Below, piece by piece: positions 16,984-25,205 of a stretch of 64,000 bases of DNA. The translations under genes and the position numbers were made by a program. The notes beneath the pieces were generated by a model that was not told the origin of the DNA, did no database searches, and worked only from the letters and a program-made list of their open reading frames with translations. Numbering within the stretch: the first letter of the stretch is position 1; every line of letters starts with the position of its first letter. This stretch comes from Amycolatopsis endophytica (lineage in GTDB: Bacteria; Actinomycetota; Actinomycetes; Mycobacteriales; Pseudonocardiaceae): the NCBI RefSeq assembly GCF_013410405.1, contig NZ_JACCFK010000001.1, forward strand, positions 3,162,001 through 3,226,000, in the 5' to 3' direction.

Positions 16984-17015
16984 ATATTGCAACACCAACA
17001 ACGTCATTGCAATAT
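16984..17015. promoter_or_regulatory. Inverted-repeat operator ATATTGCAA-N14-TTGCAATAT
   Basis: Perfect 9-bp arms at 16984-16992 and 17007-17015 lie 18 bp upstream of the KDG kinase GTG start. TATATT at 16983-16988 could serve as a -10 hexamer, so the site would overlap the promoter. The IclR gene two cistrons into this operon is the obvious candidate binder, making this probable autoregulation. The AT-rich palindrome stands out sharply from its surroundings. Confidence 0.7.
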
Positions 17016-17032
17016 CCGCAACGGAGGCGAGC

Positions 17033-17926
17033 GTGGACGTGCTGACGGTCGGCGAGACCATGGTCATGGTCACGCCCGAGGCGGGTGGCAGGCTGACCAC
17101 CGAGAGCCGCTTCCTGCTGCGGCCGGGCGGCGCCGAGTCGAACGTCGCGGCCCTGCTGGCCCGGCTCGGGCACAAGGCGGCCTGGGCGAGTGCGCTGGGG
17201 GCGGATCCGCTCGGTGACCTGATCCTCGGCGACCTGGAGCGACACGGCGTCGACGTCTCCCTGGTCCGCCGCGACGCGGGGCGGCCCACCGCCGTCTACT
17301 TCAAGGACCCCACCCCGCACGGCACCCGCGTCTACTACTACCGCGCGGGTTCGGCCGCCGCCGCCATCACGCCCGCCGATGTCGAAGCGTGGACAGCGCA
17401 CTCGCCGCGCCTCGTGCACGTCTCGGGCATCACCGCCGCGCTGTCCGAGCAGGCGCGTGACGCGACCCGCGCGCTCGTCCGCCGTCCCGGGCTGGTGAGT
17501 TTCGACGTCAACCACCGCGCCCAGCTCTGGTCCGGTGACGCTCCGGAAGTCCTCTTGGGACTGGCTCAGGACAGCGACATCGTCTTCGTCGGCCGGGACG
17601 AGGCCGAAACCCTGTGGGGCACCGCGGATGCGGAGAGCGTGCGTGCCCTCATCGACCGGCCGCGGTACCTCGTCGTCAAGGACGCGGCGATCGAAGCCGT
17701 GTCGTTCACGCCCTCCGGTGTCCACCGGGTACCGTCCACAAAGGTCACGGTGGTCGACGCCGTCGGCGCGGGGGACGCCTTCGCCGCAGGGTGGCTGAGC
17801 GGTTTCCTCGACGACCGCGACGAGACGACCCGCCTGCGTCTGGGCCACTACGCCGCGGCACGCGTGCTCGAATCCCCGTCGGACTTCGCCGATCTGCCGC
17901 CCGCGGGCGAGATCGAAGTCGGCTGA
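17033..17926 (+). CDS. kdgK: 2-keto-3-deoxygluconate kinase (PfkB family)
   Basis: A 297-residue ribokinase-fold sugar kinase. It opens with LTVGETMVMVTP, has the substrate-side glycine motif RPGGAESNVAALLARLG and the C-terminal signature VDAVGAGDAFAAGWL with catalytic Asp248. The RVYYYRAGSAA segment is typical of KDG kinases. It phosphorylates 2-keto-3-deoxygluconate to KDPG. The GTG start has GGAGG 9-10 nt upstream. It is the first gene of a three-gene operon with an IclR regulator and a KDPG aldolase, which together take KDG to pyruvate and glyceraldehyde-3-phosphate. Confidence 0.85.
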   Translation: MDVLTVGETMVMVTPEAGGRLTTESRFLLRPGGAESNVAALLARLGHKAAWASALGADPLGDLILGDLERHGVDVSLVRRDAGRPTAVYFKDPTPHGTRVYYYRAGSAAAAITPADVEAWTAHSPRLVHVSGITAALSEQARDATRALVRRPGLVSFDVNHRAQLWSGDAPEVLLGLAQDSDIVFVGRDEAETLWGTADAESVRALIDRPRYLVVKDAAIEAVSFTPSGVHRVPSTKVTVVDAVGAGDAFAAGWLSGFLDDRDETTRLRLGHYAAARVLESPSDFADLPPAGEIEVG

Positions 17927-18681
17927 TGTCGCAGACCGTCGCCCGCGCGATCGACATCGTCGCGTTCGTCTCGCGGCGTCACCGCACGCTCGGGGAGATC
18001 GCCGAGCACCTCGGCGTCCACAAGTCGACCGCGCTGCGGATCCTGCAGACCCTGGACGAGGGCGGGTTCGTGCGGCGCGTGCCGGACAACCGCTACGCGA
18101 TGGGGTTCCAGCTGATCGCCTACGGGCAGCTCGCGCTGGACCAGGTCGAGGCGCGCACGCTGGCCCGCCCGGTGCTGCAGGAGCTGAGCGAACGGTCCGG
18201 GCACACCGTCCACTTCGCCGAGCTGGCCGGTGACCAGGTGGTCTACGTGGACAAGATCGACGGCCGTGGCAGTGTCGCGATGGGATCGCGGATCGGCCTG
18301 CCCGCCATCATCCACACCGCCGGCGTCGCGAAGGTGATCCTCGCGCACCAGCCGGACCGGTCCCGATGGCTGTCCACCTGCGACTTCGAACGCTTCACGC
18401 CCACCACGGTCGCCGGGCGGGCGGAGCTGGAAGCCCAGCTGGACGACGTCCGGGAGCGCGGCTGGGCCGAGGACGACGGCGAGCACGAGGACTACCTGAA
18501 CTGCGTGGCGCTGCCGGTGTTCGACGCCCGCGGCCGGGTGACGCACAGCCTGTCCGTCACCGCGCTGAAAACCGTCGCGCCGCTGGACGAGCTGCGCGCA
18601 CACCTCGACGAGTACCGCACCGCCGCCCGCCGGGTCTCCCGGGCACTGGGCTGGGGAGGAGACGAAAATGGACGCCGCTGA
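17926..18681 (+). CDS. IclR-family transcriptional regulator
   Basis: A 251-residue protein. The N-terminal winged HTH (about 5-65) reads TLGEIAEHLGVHKSTALRIL, followed by the IclR effector domain (about 75-250) with GHTVHFAELAGDQVVYVDKI and HTAGVAKVILA. ATG overlaps the kinase stop by one base (TGATG). As the middle gene of a KDG-catabolic operon it probably represses the operon through the ATATTGCAA inverted repeat and is relieved by a sugar-acid intermediate; the effector is inferred. Confidence 0.88.
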   Translation: MSQTVARAIDIVAFVSRRHRTLGEIAEHLGVHKSTALRILQTLDEGGFVRRVPDNRYAMGFQLIAYGQLALDQVEARTLARPVLQELSERSGHTVHFAELAGDQVVYVDKIDGRGSVAMGSRIGLPAIIHTAGVAKVILAHQPDRSRWLSTCDFERFTPTTVAGRAELEAQLDDVRERGWAEDDGEHEDYLNCVALPVFDARGRVTHSLSVTALKTVAPLDELRAHLDEYRTAARRVSRALGWGGDENGRR

Positions 18682-19276
18682 CTTCTTCGCCGAGCACCTG
18701 GACCGGAACCCGGTACTGGGCATCTTCCGTGGCCTCGATCCGCAGGACACTGTGGACATGTGCGTGCGGGCCTGGGACTTCGGGGTGGATCTGGTGGAGA
18801 TTCCGGTGCAGACGCCCGACGCGCTGCCCTCGCTGCGCGCTGCGGTAAAGGCCGCGGCCGAGCGGGGCCGGAGCGTGGGCGCGGGCACGGTGACGACGGT
18901 CGAGCAGCTCAGCGCGGTCAGGGAGATCGGCGCCGAGTTCACGGTCGCCCCCGGCCTGCACCCCGAGGTGGTCGCGGCATCGCGGCGGGCCGGTCTGCCG
19001 CACCTCCCTGGTGTGGCGACGTCGACCGAGATCGCCGCGGCGCTGGCGCAGGGGTGCAGCTGGCTGAAAGCGTTTCCGGCGCGGCAGCTCGGACCGGGCT
19101 GGATCACGGCGCAGCTCGCGCCGTTCCCGTTGGTCCGGTTCGTCGCGACCGGTGGGATCGACGCCGGGAACGCCGCGGATTTCCTGGCGGCCGGGTGTCG
19201 TGGCGTGGCGGTCGGCTCGGCGCTCGCGGACCCCGATGCCCTCGCGGCGCTGAGGGAAGCGGTCAGTGCAGGCTGA
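18668..19276 (+). CDS. 2-dehydro-3-deoxy-phosphogluconate (KDPG) aldolase
   Basis: A 202-residue class I aldolase. Glu44 (VEIPVQTPDA), the GAGTVTTVEQ loop, PGLHPEV and the Schiff-base lysine Lys134 in WLKAFPA match the Eda/KdgA family, as does the phosphate-binding RFVATGGIDAGNA. It cleaves KDPG to pyruvate and glyceraldehyde-3-phosphate. It overlaps the IclR gene by 14 bp at its start and the convergent ligase gene by 14 bp at its end. Confidence 0.85.
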   Translation: MDAADFFAEHLDRNPVLGIFRGLDPQDTVDMCVRAWDFGVDLVEIPVQTPDALPSLRAAVKAAAERGRSVGAGTVTTVEQLSAVREIGAEFTVAPGLHPEVVAASRRAGLPHLPGVATSTEIAAALAQGCSWLKAFPARQLGPGWITAQLAPFPLVRFVATGGIDAGNAADFLAAGCRGVAVGSALADPDALAALREAVSAG

Positions 19277-20339
19277 GCAGGTCCACCACGCCGGTCAGCG
19301 AGCCCGTCCGGTCGTACGTGCGGCGCTGGCGCTGGGCGCCGTTGCCGTGTTCCGAGATCCAGGCCAGTGAGCCGGTGACGAAGTCCAGGTCACCGGCGTC
19401 GGTCAGTGGGCCACGGACGTGGTCGACGAGCTGGCCCAGCAGGGACGGCACCGGGGTCAGGCGGCCGGTCGCCGGGTGCGGGACGGCGCCGTCCAGGCCG
19501 TCGCGGGCGGCACGCCACAGGTTGGCCCGCAGGACCTCTCCCGGAATCGGTGGTGGCGGGTGGTCCAGTTCGGACAGTGCCGTCACGACGAGTGCGCGTG
19601 CCAGTACCGCGAGTGTGGTCGCCTCCCGCGCGCTGGCGGCGACATCGCTGATCCGGAACTCCAGCGTCGGCTGCTTGTCGGACAGCCGGATGTCCCAGTA
19701 GAGCATCCCGCGGTCGAGCATCGCGCCCGATTCGAGCATCGCGGCGACGCGGGACTCGTACTCGTCCAGCGACGCGAACAGCGGTGGCGGCCCCGCCGAC
19801 GGCCACCGGGACCACAGCACGTGCCGCCAGCTGCTGTACCGGGTGTCGTCCCCGCTGTCGAACGGCGAGTTCGCCGTCAGCGCGAGCAGCACCGGCAGCC
19901 ACGGCCGGACGTGGTTGCTCGCCCGCACGCCGGTGCCGCGGTCCGGGATCCGGACGTGCACGTGGCATCCGCACGTCGTGCCGGTGCGGGCGAGCATGCC
20001 GAAGTGCTCACCCATGCGCCGGTACCGCGGGGTGGGGGTGATTTCCGGCGGACGGTCCTCGGTCAGCACCGGGGTGCCCGTCGCGACCAGCCGCAGCCGT
20101 TTCCCGCCCGCTTCGGCGGCCAGCCGCGCGCGGAACCGGGTGAGCTGGTCGAGGAGTTCGCCCGCGTCGTGACAGACGGACGTGGCCAGTTCGACCTGGC
20201 TGCGCGCGAGCTCCCGCTGCACCTCACCTTCGGGCCGGTCGGCCGCCTCGACGATGTCCGGCCCGCGATCCGACAGACGGCCACGCTCGTCGACGAGCAG
20301 GAACTCCTCCTCGACGCCGAACGTCGGAATGCTCGTCAC
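19263..20339 (-). CDS. GCS2-type carboxylate-amine ligase (YbdK-like glutamate-cysteine ligase)
   Basis: A 358-residue enzyme. FGVEEEFLLVD at the N-terminus, GCHVHVRIPD and the RPWLPVLLALTANSPF block identify the GCS2/YbdK family, which has weak glutamate-cysteine ligase activity or makes other gamma-glutamyl compounds. The GTG start at 20339 has GGGAAGGG upstream. Actinobacteria make mycothiol rather than glutathione, so the physiological product is uncertain; ergothioneine synthesis uses a related EgtA but no egt genes are here. Confidence 0.8.
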   Translation of the reverse strand: MTSIPTFGVEEEFLLVDERGRLSDRGPDIVEAADRPEGEVQRELARSQVELATSVCHDAGELLDQLTRFRARLAAEAGGKRLRLVATGTPVLTEDRPPEITPTPRYRRMGEHFGMLARTGTTCGCHVHVRIPDRGTGVRASNHVRPWLPVLLALTANSPFDSGDDTRYSSWRHVLWSRWPSAGPPPLFASLDEYESRVAAMLESGAMLDRGMLYWDIRLSDKQPTLEFRISDVAASAREATTLAVLARALVVTALSELDHPPPPIPGEVLRANLWRAARDGLDGAVPHPATGRLTPVPSLLGQLVDHVRGPLTDAGDLDFVTGSLAWISEHGNGAQRQRRTYDRTGSLTGVVDLLSLH

Positions 20340-20435
20340 CGTCAGCCCTTCCCTCGCCGGTGGCCCTGTTTACCCCGCTTCGCGCCGGTTCACGCCGGCC
20401 GGGAACGACGGGATTTGCCAAACCCGCAAACTTTC

Positions 20436-20464
20436 TTGTCACCCTTCGGTCGCGCGCGGATAGT
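20436..20464 (+). promoter_or_regulatory. Sigma70-like promoter of the flavoprotein gene
   Basis: TTGTCA (20436-20441), 17-nt spacer, GATAGT (20459-20464). The predicted transcription start is near 20471. That rules out the GTG at 20470 as the translation start and supports the GTG at 20500. Confidence 0.55.
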
Positions 20465-20499
20465 CGCTCGTGGGATCCACGAGCGGAGGGACGAACAGG

Positions 20500-21513
20500 G
20501 TGAACGAGACGTACGACGTGGTCGTCGTGGGTGGTGGCGCGGCCGGACTGTCCGGGGCGAAGGCCCTGTCGAGGGCGCGCCGGTCGGTGCTGGTCGTCGA
20601 CGCGGGTGAGCCGCGCAACGCATCCGCCGGGCACGTGCACAACTACCTGGGCCGCGAGGGGACGCCGCCGGGTGAGCTGGTCGCGATCGGCCGCGACGAG
20701 GTCCGCGAGTACGGCGGGGAGATCGTCGAGGCAACCGTGACGGCGGCCGTCCGGGCAGGCGACGGTTTCCGGGTCACGCTCGCCGACGGCCGGTCCGTCG
20801 GTGCGCGCAGGCTGCTCGTGACGACCGGGCTGACCGACGAGCTGCCCGACATCGGGGGCCTCGCCGGGCGGTTCGGGCGCGACGTGCTGCACTGCCCGTA
20901 CTGCCACGGCTGGGAGGTACGCGACCAGGCCATCGGTGTGGTCGGCAGCAATCCGATGGCCGTCCACGCGGCGCAGATGTGGCGGCAGCTGAGCGCGGAC
21001 GTGACGTTGTTCCGGCACCGCGTCCCGGAGCTGACCGGTGGGGAACGGGAGGAGCTGGCCGCGCGCGGTATCCGGGTGGTCGAGGGTGAAGTCGCCGCCG
21101 TCGAGGTCGAGGACGACCGGCTGACCGGGGTGCGGATGCGCTCCGGTGAGGTCGTGCCGCGGCAGGTGGTGGTCGTCGCGCCGCGGTTCACCGCCAACAG
21201 CGGGCTGCTGACCGCGCTCGGGCTCGAACTGACCGACCAGGTCATGCAGGGGCACGTCGTGGGTTCGTTCGTGGCCGCGGACCCGACCGGGGCGACCTCG
21301 GTGCCGGGCGTGTGGGTGGCGGGCAACGTCACGAACCTCATGGCGCAGGTGGTCGTGTCCGCGTCGGGCGGGCTGATGGCGGGCGTGGCGATCAACGCGG
21401 ACCTCATCGCCGAGGACACCCGCGCCGCGGTCGCCGCGCACCGTGCCGGGGTGTTCGACGGCGAGAGCGAAGTCAGCGAACTGGTGCTGGGGGCGCGCCG
21501 CCATGGGATCTGA
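20500..21513 (+). CDS. Thioredoxin-reductase-like NAD(P)/FAD oxidoreductase
   Basis: A 337-residue flavoprotein. The N-terminal dinucleotide fold VVVVGGGAAGLSGA binds FAD, and CPYCHGWEV supplies a CxxC redox pair as in bacterial thioredoxin reductases. The middle GVVGSNPMAVHAAQMW takes the NADPH-fold position. The C-terminus (VWVAGNVTNLMAQVVVSAS) is the second FAD site. Start: GTG at 20500, with GGAGG 11 nt upstream and a promoter that excludes the earlier GTG. It overlaps the methyltransferase gene by 11 bp. In several actinobacteria these two activities form one bifunctional protein. Confidence 0.83.
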   Translation: MNETYDVVVVGGGAAGLSGAKALSRARRSVLVVDAGEPRNASAGHVHNYLGREGTPPGELVAIGRDEVREYGGEIVEATVTAAVRAGDGFRVTLADGRSVGARRLLVTTGLTDELPDIGGLAGRFGRDVLHCPYCHGWEVRDQAIGVVGSNPMAVHAAQMWRQLSADVTLFRHRVPELTGGEREELAARGIRVVEGEVAAVEVEDDRLTGVRMRSGEVVPRQVVVVAPRFTANSGLLTALGLELTDQVMQGHVVGSFVAADPTGATSVPGVWVAGNVTNLMAQVVVSASGGLMAGVAINADLIAEDTRAAVAAHRAGVFDGESEVSELVLGARRHGI

Positions 21514-22126
21514 CGCGTTCGGGGAGGAGTTCTGGGAGGAGCGGTACCGCTCGAACTCGTCCGTCTGGAGTGGACAGCCGAACGCGCAGCTCGTCGCCGA
21601 GGTCGCGGACCTGCCCCCGGGCAGGGTGCTCGACGTCGGCGCCGGTGAGGGCGCGGACACCTGCTGGCTCGCCGGACGCGGGTGGCAGGTGACCGCGCTG
21701 GACTTCGCCGCGACGGCACTGCGGCGCGGAGCCGAGCACGCCTCGCGGGCAGGGCTCGCGGACCGCGTGGAGTGGGTGCACGGCGACGTGACCACCTGGG
21801 ATCCGGGCGAGCGCCGGTTCGACCTGATCTCGGCGCACTTCCTGCACCTGCCGAAGCCCGAGTTGCGCACGGTGCTCACCCGGCTCGCCGGAGCGGCCGC
21901 GCCGGGCGGCACGTTGCTCCTGGTCCAGCACCACCCGTCGGATCTGGAGACCACGGTCGGGCGCCCGAACCTGCCCGAACGGTTCACCACCGCCGAGGAG
22001 GCGGCGGCCTGGCTGCCCGCCGGATGGACCACCGAGGTGGCCGATGCCCGCCCGCGCACGGCCACGGACGGCGACGGAAACGAGGTGACCATTCACGACG
22101 CCGTGCTGCGCGCTCGATGGGGCTGA
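21503..22126 (+). CDS. Class I SAM-dependent methyltransferase
   Basis: A 207-residue Rossmann methyltransferase. VLDVGAGEGADTCWLA is motif I, LDFAATAL motif II, VHGDVTTW motif III, and FDLISAHFLHLP the post-motif-III strand. It begins with the FWEERYRSNSSVWSGQPNA pattern common to TehB-like/tellurite or thiol methyltransferases. ATG at 21503 overlaps the flavoprotein gene by 11 bp, so translation is coupled. The end overlaps the convergent dehydrogenase gene by 34 bp. A joint redox-and-methylation detoxification role is plausible but unproven. Confidence 0.83.
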   Translation: MGSDAFGEEFWEERYRSNSSVWSGQPNAQLVAEVADLPPGRVLDVGAGEGADTCWLAGRGWQVTALDFAATALRRGAEHASRAGLADRVEWVHGDVTTWDPGERRFDLISAHFLHLPKPELRTVLTRLAGAAAPGGTLLLVQHHPSDLETTVGRPNLPERFTTAEEAAAWLPAGWTTEVADARPRTATDGDGNEVTIHDAVLRARWG

Positions 22127-23082
22127 GGAGTCAGCACGATGCGACCGAAGACCTCACCGGCGTCCATCCTCCGGTGCGCCGAGGCGGCCTGCGCCAGCGG
22201 CAGCACATCGTGCACCACGGCACGCAACTCGCCGTTGGCGGCGGCGGTGAGCTGCGCCGCACGCACGGAGGCCCGCTCGGCGGCCGGAACCGTGTCCGCG
22301 CTGAAAGTCGCGAACGACAGTGACTTCCGGAAGGCAGCCATGATCTCGGTGCCGAAGTCGGCGGGTGGCTGACCGCCGACCGCGCCGACCACCACCAGGC
22401 GGCCGTTCGGGTTGAGTCGCCTGAGGAAGGACGGCAGGTCCGCGCCGGCCACGACGTCGAGGATGAGGTCGTAGCCGTCCGGGCCGCCGCCCTCGCCGGA
22501 GCGGTCCAGCACGTGGGTCGCGCCGAGGTCGCGTAGCCGGTCGCCGCGTTCCGCCGACGAGGTCGTGACGGCCACCGCTCCGGCGATGCGGGAGGCGAGC
22601 TGCACGGCCATGATCCCGATGCTGCCCGATGCCCCGCGCACCAGCACCGCATCACCAGATTCCAGAGTGGACAGTCCGAAATGGGCCACCACGCCGGAGC
22701 TTCCGAGTGCCACGGCGTCCACGGCGGACAGCCCGGCGGGCAGGGCCAGGACTTCCCCGGCCGGGGCGAGCGCTTGCTCGACGTAGCCGCCGCCCGTCCC
22801 GGGGGACGCCCATACCCGCTGACCGACCCACGCGCTGTCGACATCCTCGCCGACCGCCGTCACGGTGCCCGCCACCTCCCCACCGGGGATGTGGCCCTCC
22901 GTGAAGCCGTAGGCCGCGAGCGCACCGCTCCGGATCAGGGTGTCGGCACCGCTGACGCCGATCGCCTCGGTCGTGATCAGCACCTGCCCGCGTCCGGGAG
23001 CGGGTACGGGCACGTCGACGACCGCCAGGCCGTCGGGGTCGCCGAACGAGCGGATCTCCACTGCCTTCATCGTGGTGGACAT
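22093..23082 (-). CDS. Zinc-independent MDR alcohol dehydrogenase / quinone oxidoreductase
   Basis: A 329-residue medium-chain dehydrogenase/reductase. The GroES-like N-domain contains PGGEVAGTVTAVGEDV, and the nucleotide-binding fold VLVRGASGSIGIMAVQLASR carries a variant of the GxGxxG motif typical of NADPH-dependent quinone oxidoreductases. The structural zinc cysteines are absent, which also fits quinone reductases. It stands alone on the minus strand. Its 3' end overlaps the methyltransferase by 34 bp, an unusually deep convergent overlap. Confidence 0.82.
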   Translation of the reverse strand: MSTTMKAVEIRSFGDPDGLAVVDVPVPAPGRGQVLITTEAIGVSGADTLIRSGALAAYGFTEGHIPGGEVAGTVTAVGEDVDSAWVGQRVWASPGTGGGYVEQALAPAGEVLALPAGLSAVDAVALGSSGVVAHFGLSTLESGDAVLVRGASGSIGIMAVQLASRIAGAVAVTTSSAERGDRLRDLGATHVLDRSGEGGGPDGYDLILDVVAGADLPSFLRRLNPNGRLVVVGAVGGQPPADFGTEIMAAFRKSLSFATFSADTVPAAERASVRAAQLTAAANGELRAVVHDVLPLAQAASAHRRMDAGEVFGRIVLTPQPHRARSTAS

Positions 23083-23220
23083 GCCCCGACGTTAACGAGA
23101 TCCGAGGGCCCGCCGCCCGAAGTGAGAGCGCGAGCCGGCGAGTTCTCTCACTAGCGCGGAAACCCCACCCTGGCGGGCGGACCACCGGCGGAACCCGCAT
23201 TCGCGCGGTCGACGGCGTGA

Positions 23221-23850
23221 TCAGGTGCGGTAGGCCCGGGTGAGGCGCGCGTAGGCGACGACGTTGTCCTCGTAGTTGCGGGTGGACCGGTCGAAGTCAC
23301 CGCCGCAGGTGATCATGCGCAGTTCCGGTCCGGCGGTGTCGCCGTAGACCTTCTCGGTCGGGAACGCCGACTTCGGGTACCGCTCGACGCGGTAGACGGT
23401 GAAGACGGCGGTGGTCCCGTCGGCGCGGCGCACGGTGGCCTCGTCTCCGGGTTTCAGGTCCTTGAGGCGGTTGAAGGTGCCGGGCACGTGGTTGTAGTCG
23501 ACGTGCGCCGCGAGCACGGCGGGCCCGGTCTGGCCGGGGGACGGCCCGCCGGTGAACCAGCCGGTCGTCACGGCGTCGCCGGGCACTTCGAGCGCGCCGT
23601 CGCCGGTCAGCCCTAGTTCGATGATCGGCCCGGTGCTGACGTCGATCGCGGGCACCTCCAGCGCGACCGGTCCGGATCGCGGCAGCGGTCCCTCGACCGC
23701 CGTGACGGGCGCGCTCGTGGTGGGCGCGCTCGCCGGTGCCGGGGTCGGCGGGGCCGCCGCCGGGGGCTGCGGGGCGGGCGAGCCGCAGGCGGTGAGGGCG
23801 GCGCCGATGACCGCGAACGCGAGCCATCGGCGCCATCGCACGGTGGTCAT
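23221..23850 (-). CDS. Class F sortase (lipoprotein-type signal)
   Basis: A 209-residue exported protein. The N-terminus (WLAFAVIGAALTAC) ends in a lipobox with Cys22, followed by a Pro/Ala linker (24-52) and a sortase beta-barrel. Catalytic residues: His116 (AAHVDYN), Cys182 (MITCGGDFDR) and an Arg of the following DRSTR segment. Class F sortases are the actinobacterial type with poorly known substrates. ATGA overlap with the excalibur-domain gene upstream suggests that protein as its partner or substrate. Confidence 0.85.
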   Translation of the reverse strand: MTTVRWRRWLAFAVIGAALTACGSPAPQPPAAAPPTPAPASAPTTSAPVTAVEGPLPRSGPVALEVPAIDVSTGPIIELGLTGDGALEVPGDAVTTGWFTGGPSPGQTGPAVLAAHVDYNHVPGTFNRLKDLKPGDEATVRRADGTTAVFTVYRVERYPKSAFPTEKVYGDTAGPELRMITCGGDFDRSTRNYEDNVVAYARLTRAYRT

Positions 23851-24419
23851 CGGCCGGCGCGCCGCCGGACCAGCAGGACGGTGCCGGCGCCGCCGCCGAG
23901 CAGCACCAGCGCGCCGATCGCCACGGCCGGGCCCGCGTCGGTGCCGTCGTCGCCGCCACCGGTGTCCACGCCACCGGCGGGCTTCACCTTGACCTGGCCG
24001 CCGGTCGACTTCTCGCCGAACCTGGACTCACACGCGATGCCGTCCTTGTCGGCGTCCAAGCGGTGCGGGTCGCTGCGGTCGGCGTCGAGGACCGCTTGGG
24101 CCTGCGCCTGGGTCGCGAAGTCGGCGCAGTCCAGATCGGACGGGGTCGTCGTGGCGGCCGGGGCTTGCGCGGAGGTGCCGGAGGGCTGGCTGACTGGCTT
24201 GTGCGGCAGGCTTTCGCAGGCAATTCCGTCGTTGTCGTCACCGTCGAGATTGTTCGGGTCCGACGGGTCCGCGTCGTAAACGGCCTGCGCGTCTTCCTGG
24301 TATTCGAAGTCGGAGCAGTTCTTGTCGGTCGATTCCGTGGCGAACACCGCGGGAGCGGGGCCCAGCAGTGCGATACCCGCCACCGCGACCGCGCCGAGCA
24401 CGCGTCTGATCAGGGACAT
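23847..24419 (-). CDS. Excalibur-domain surface protein with C-terminal membrane anchor
   Basis: A 190-residue exported protein: signal peptide (about 1-28, ending AVFA), two excalibur calcium-binding domains ending in DGDDNDGIACES (about 58-70) and DADKDGIACES (about 120-131), a Gly/Asp-rich spacer, and a C-terminal membrane helix followed by RRRAGR (about 165-190). That tail has the layout of a sortase sorting signal but no clear LPxTG motif. It is coupled by ATGA to the class F sortase. On the minus strand TATTAT (24455-24460) in an unusually AT-rich leader is a possible -10. Confidence 0.83.
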   Translation of the reverse strand: MSLIRRVLGAVAVAGIALLGPAPAVFATESTDKNCSDFEYQEDAQAVYDADPSDPNNLDGDDNDGIACESLPHKPVSQPSGTSAQAPAATTTPSDLDCADFATQAQAQAVLDADRSDPHRLDADKDGIACESRFGEKSTGGQVKVKPAGGVDTGGGDDGTDAGPAVAIGALVLLGGGAGTVLLVRRRAGR

Positions 24420-24547
24420 GGGGGGCGTCCTTTTCCGGGAAAGAATGAAGCACGATAATACGGCCGCTTTGTCGTTCCGGAATGGACGAACGTTACCGCG
24501 AATTCGGGGAAATTGCTGTCCGGATAATTGCGGTATCCGGGCTTTGA

Positions 24548-25120
24548 TCACCGTCCGGGCCGGAGTCCGTCCATCAGGAGGTCCAGCAGGCGAGCCGCCA
24601 GCGCTTCGTGCCCGGGGGAACCGGCCACGGTGAAGATGCCGATGAGGGCGGCGGCGATGTCCCCGGCGGGGACGTCGCCGCGGAGTTCCCCGCTCGTGCG
24701 GCCCGCTTCGAGAATGGCGTCGATGGCCGCGAGCAGCTCGGTCCGGGTGTGGGCGTGGGCGATCTCGCCCGATTCGACCATCGCGCGCAGCGTGTCGAGC
24801 ATCCCGTTCTTGGTCGCGATCCACTCCCCGAACAGATCCATCCACCGTCGCAGCGCGGCGGGTGGGTCGAGGCGGGCGAGCAGTTCACGGGCGCCGGTGG
24901 TGAGCCGTGAGACCTGGTCCCGGTAGACCGCGTCGACCAGTGACTCGCGGGTGGGGAAGTGCCGGTAGAGCGTGGCGATGCCGACCCCGGCTTCGTTGGC
25001 GATCGCGCGCATCGACGGCTCGGCCTCGGCCGAGGCGAACAAGCGGGTCGCCACGTCCAGGAGCTGCCGTCGGTTGCGGGTCGCGTCCGCCCGTGGTCCA
25101 CGAGTCTTCCCGGCAGCCAA
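24548..25120 (-). CDS. TetR-family transcriptional regulator
   Basis: A 190-residue protein. The N-terminal HTH (about 15-60) reads ANEAGVGIATLYRHFPTRES, followed by an all-helical ligand domain of the TetR_C type found next to dehydrogenases. The TTG start has GGAGCG about 13 nt upstream and is the only start that keeps a normal N-terminus. It is divergent from the MDR dehydrogenase at 25206, its probable target. Confidence 0.85.
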   Translation of the reverse strand: MAAGKTRGPRADATRNRRQLLDVATRLFASAEAEPSMRAIANEAGVGIATLYRHFPTRESLVDAVYRDQVSRLTTGARELLARLDPPAALRRWMDLFGEWIATKNGMLDTLRAMVESGEIAHAHTRTELLAAIDAILEAGRTSGELRGDVPAGDIAAALIGIFTVAGSPGHEALAARLLDLLMDGLRPGR

Positions 25121-25178
25121 AACGGATCACGCTCCAGTTGTGGTAGGTTGACGGTACTAACCGAAGCGTAGTCCGTTT
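25120..25178. promoter_or_regulatory. Candidate TetR operator region
   Basis: In the 85-bp divergent region, AAACGGA (25120-25126) and TCCGTTT (25172-25178) form a wide inverted pair, and CGGT-ACTA-ACCG (25152-25163) a compact one. TetR proteins usually bind compact palindromes, so the second is the better candidate. Neither is proven. Confidence 0.35.
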
Positions 25179-25205
25179 AGGCGCGCTCCAGGAGAGCAGG
25201 AGAAC

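Noticed and set aside
15443..17848. Long minus-strand frame covering the repeats and antisense to the AraC and KDG kinase genes
   Set aside because: Its HVPAGE and FCVPAGE runs are only the 21-bp repeats translated. It opposes well-supported genes.
25148..25176. TTGACG as -35 for the MDR gene at 25206
   Set aside because: The hexamer 17 nt downstream is GTCCGT, with no resemblance to a -10.
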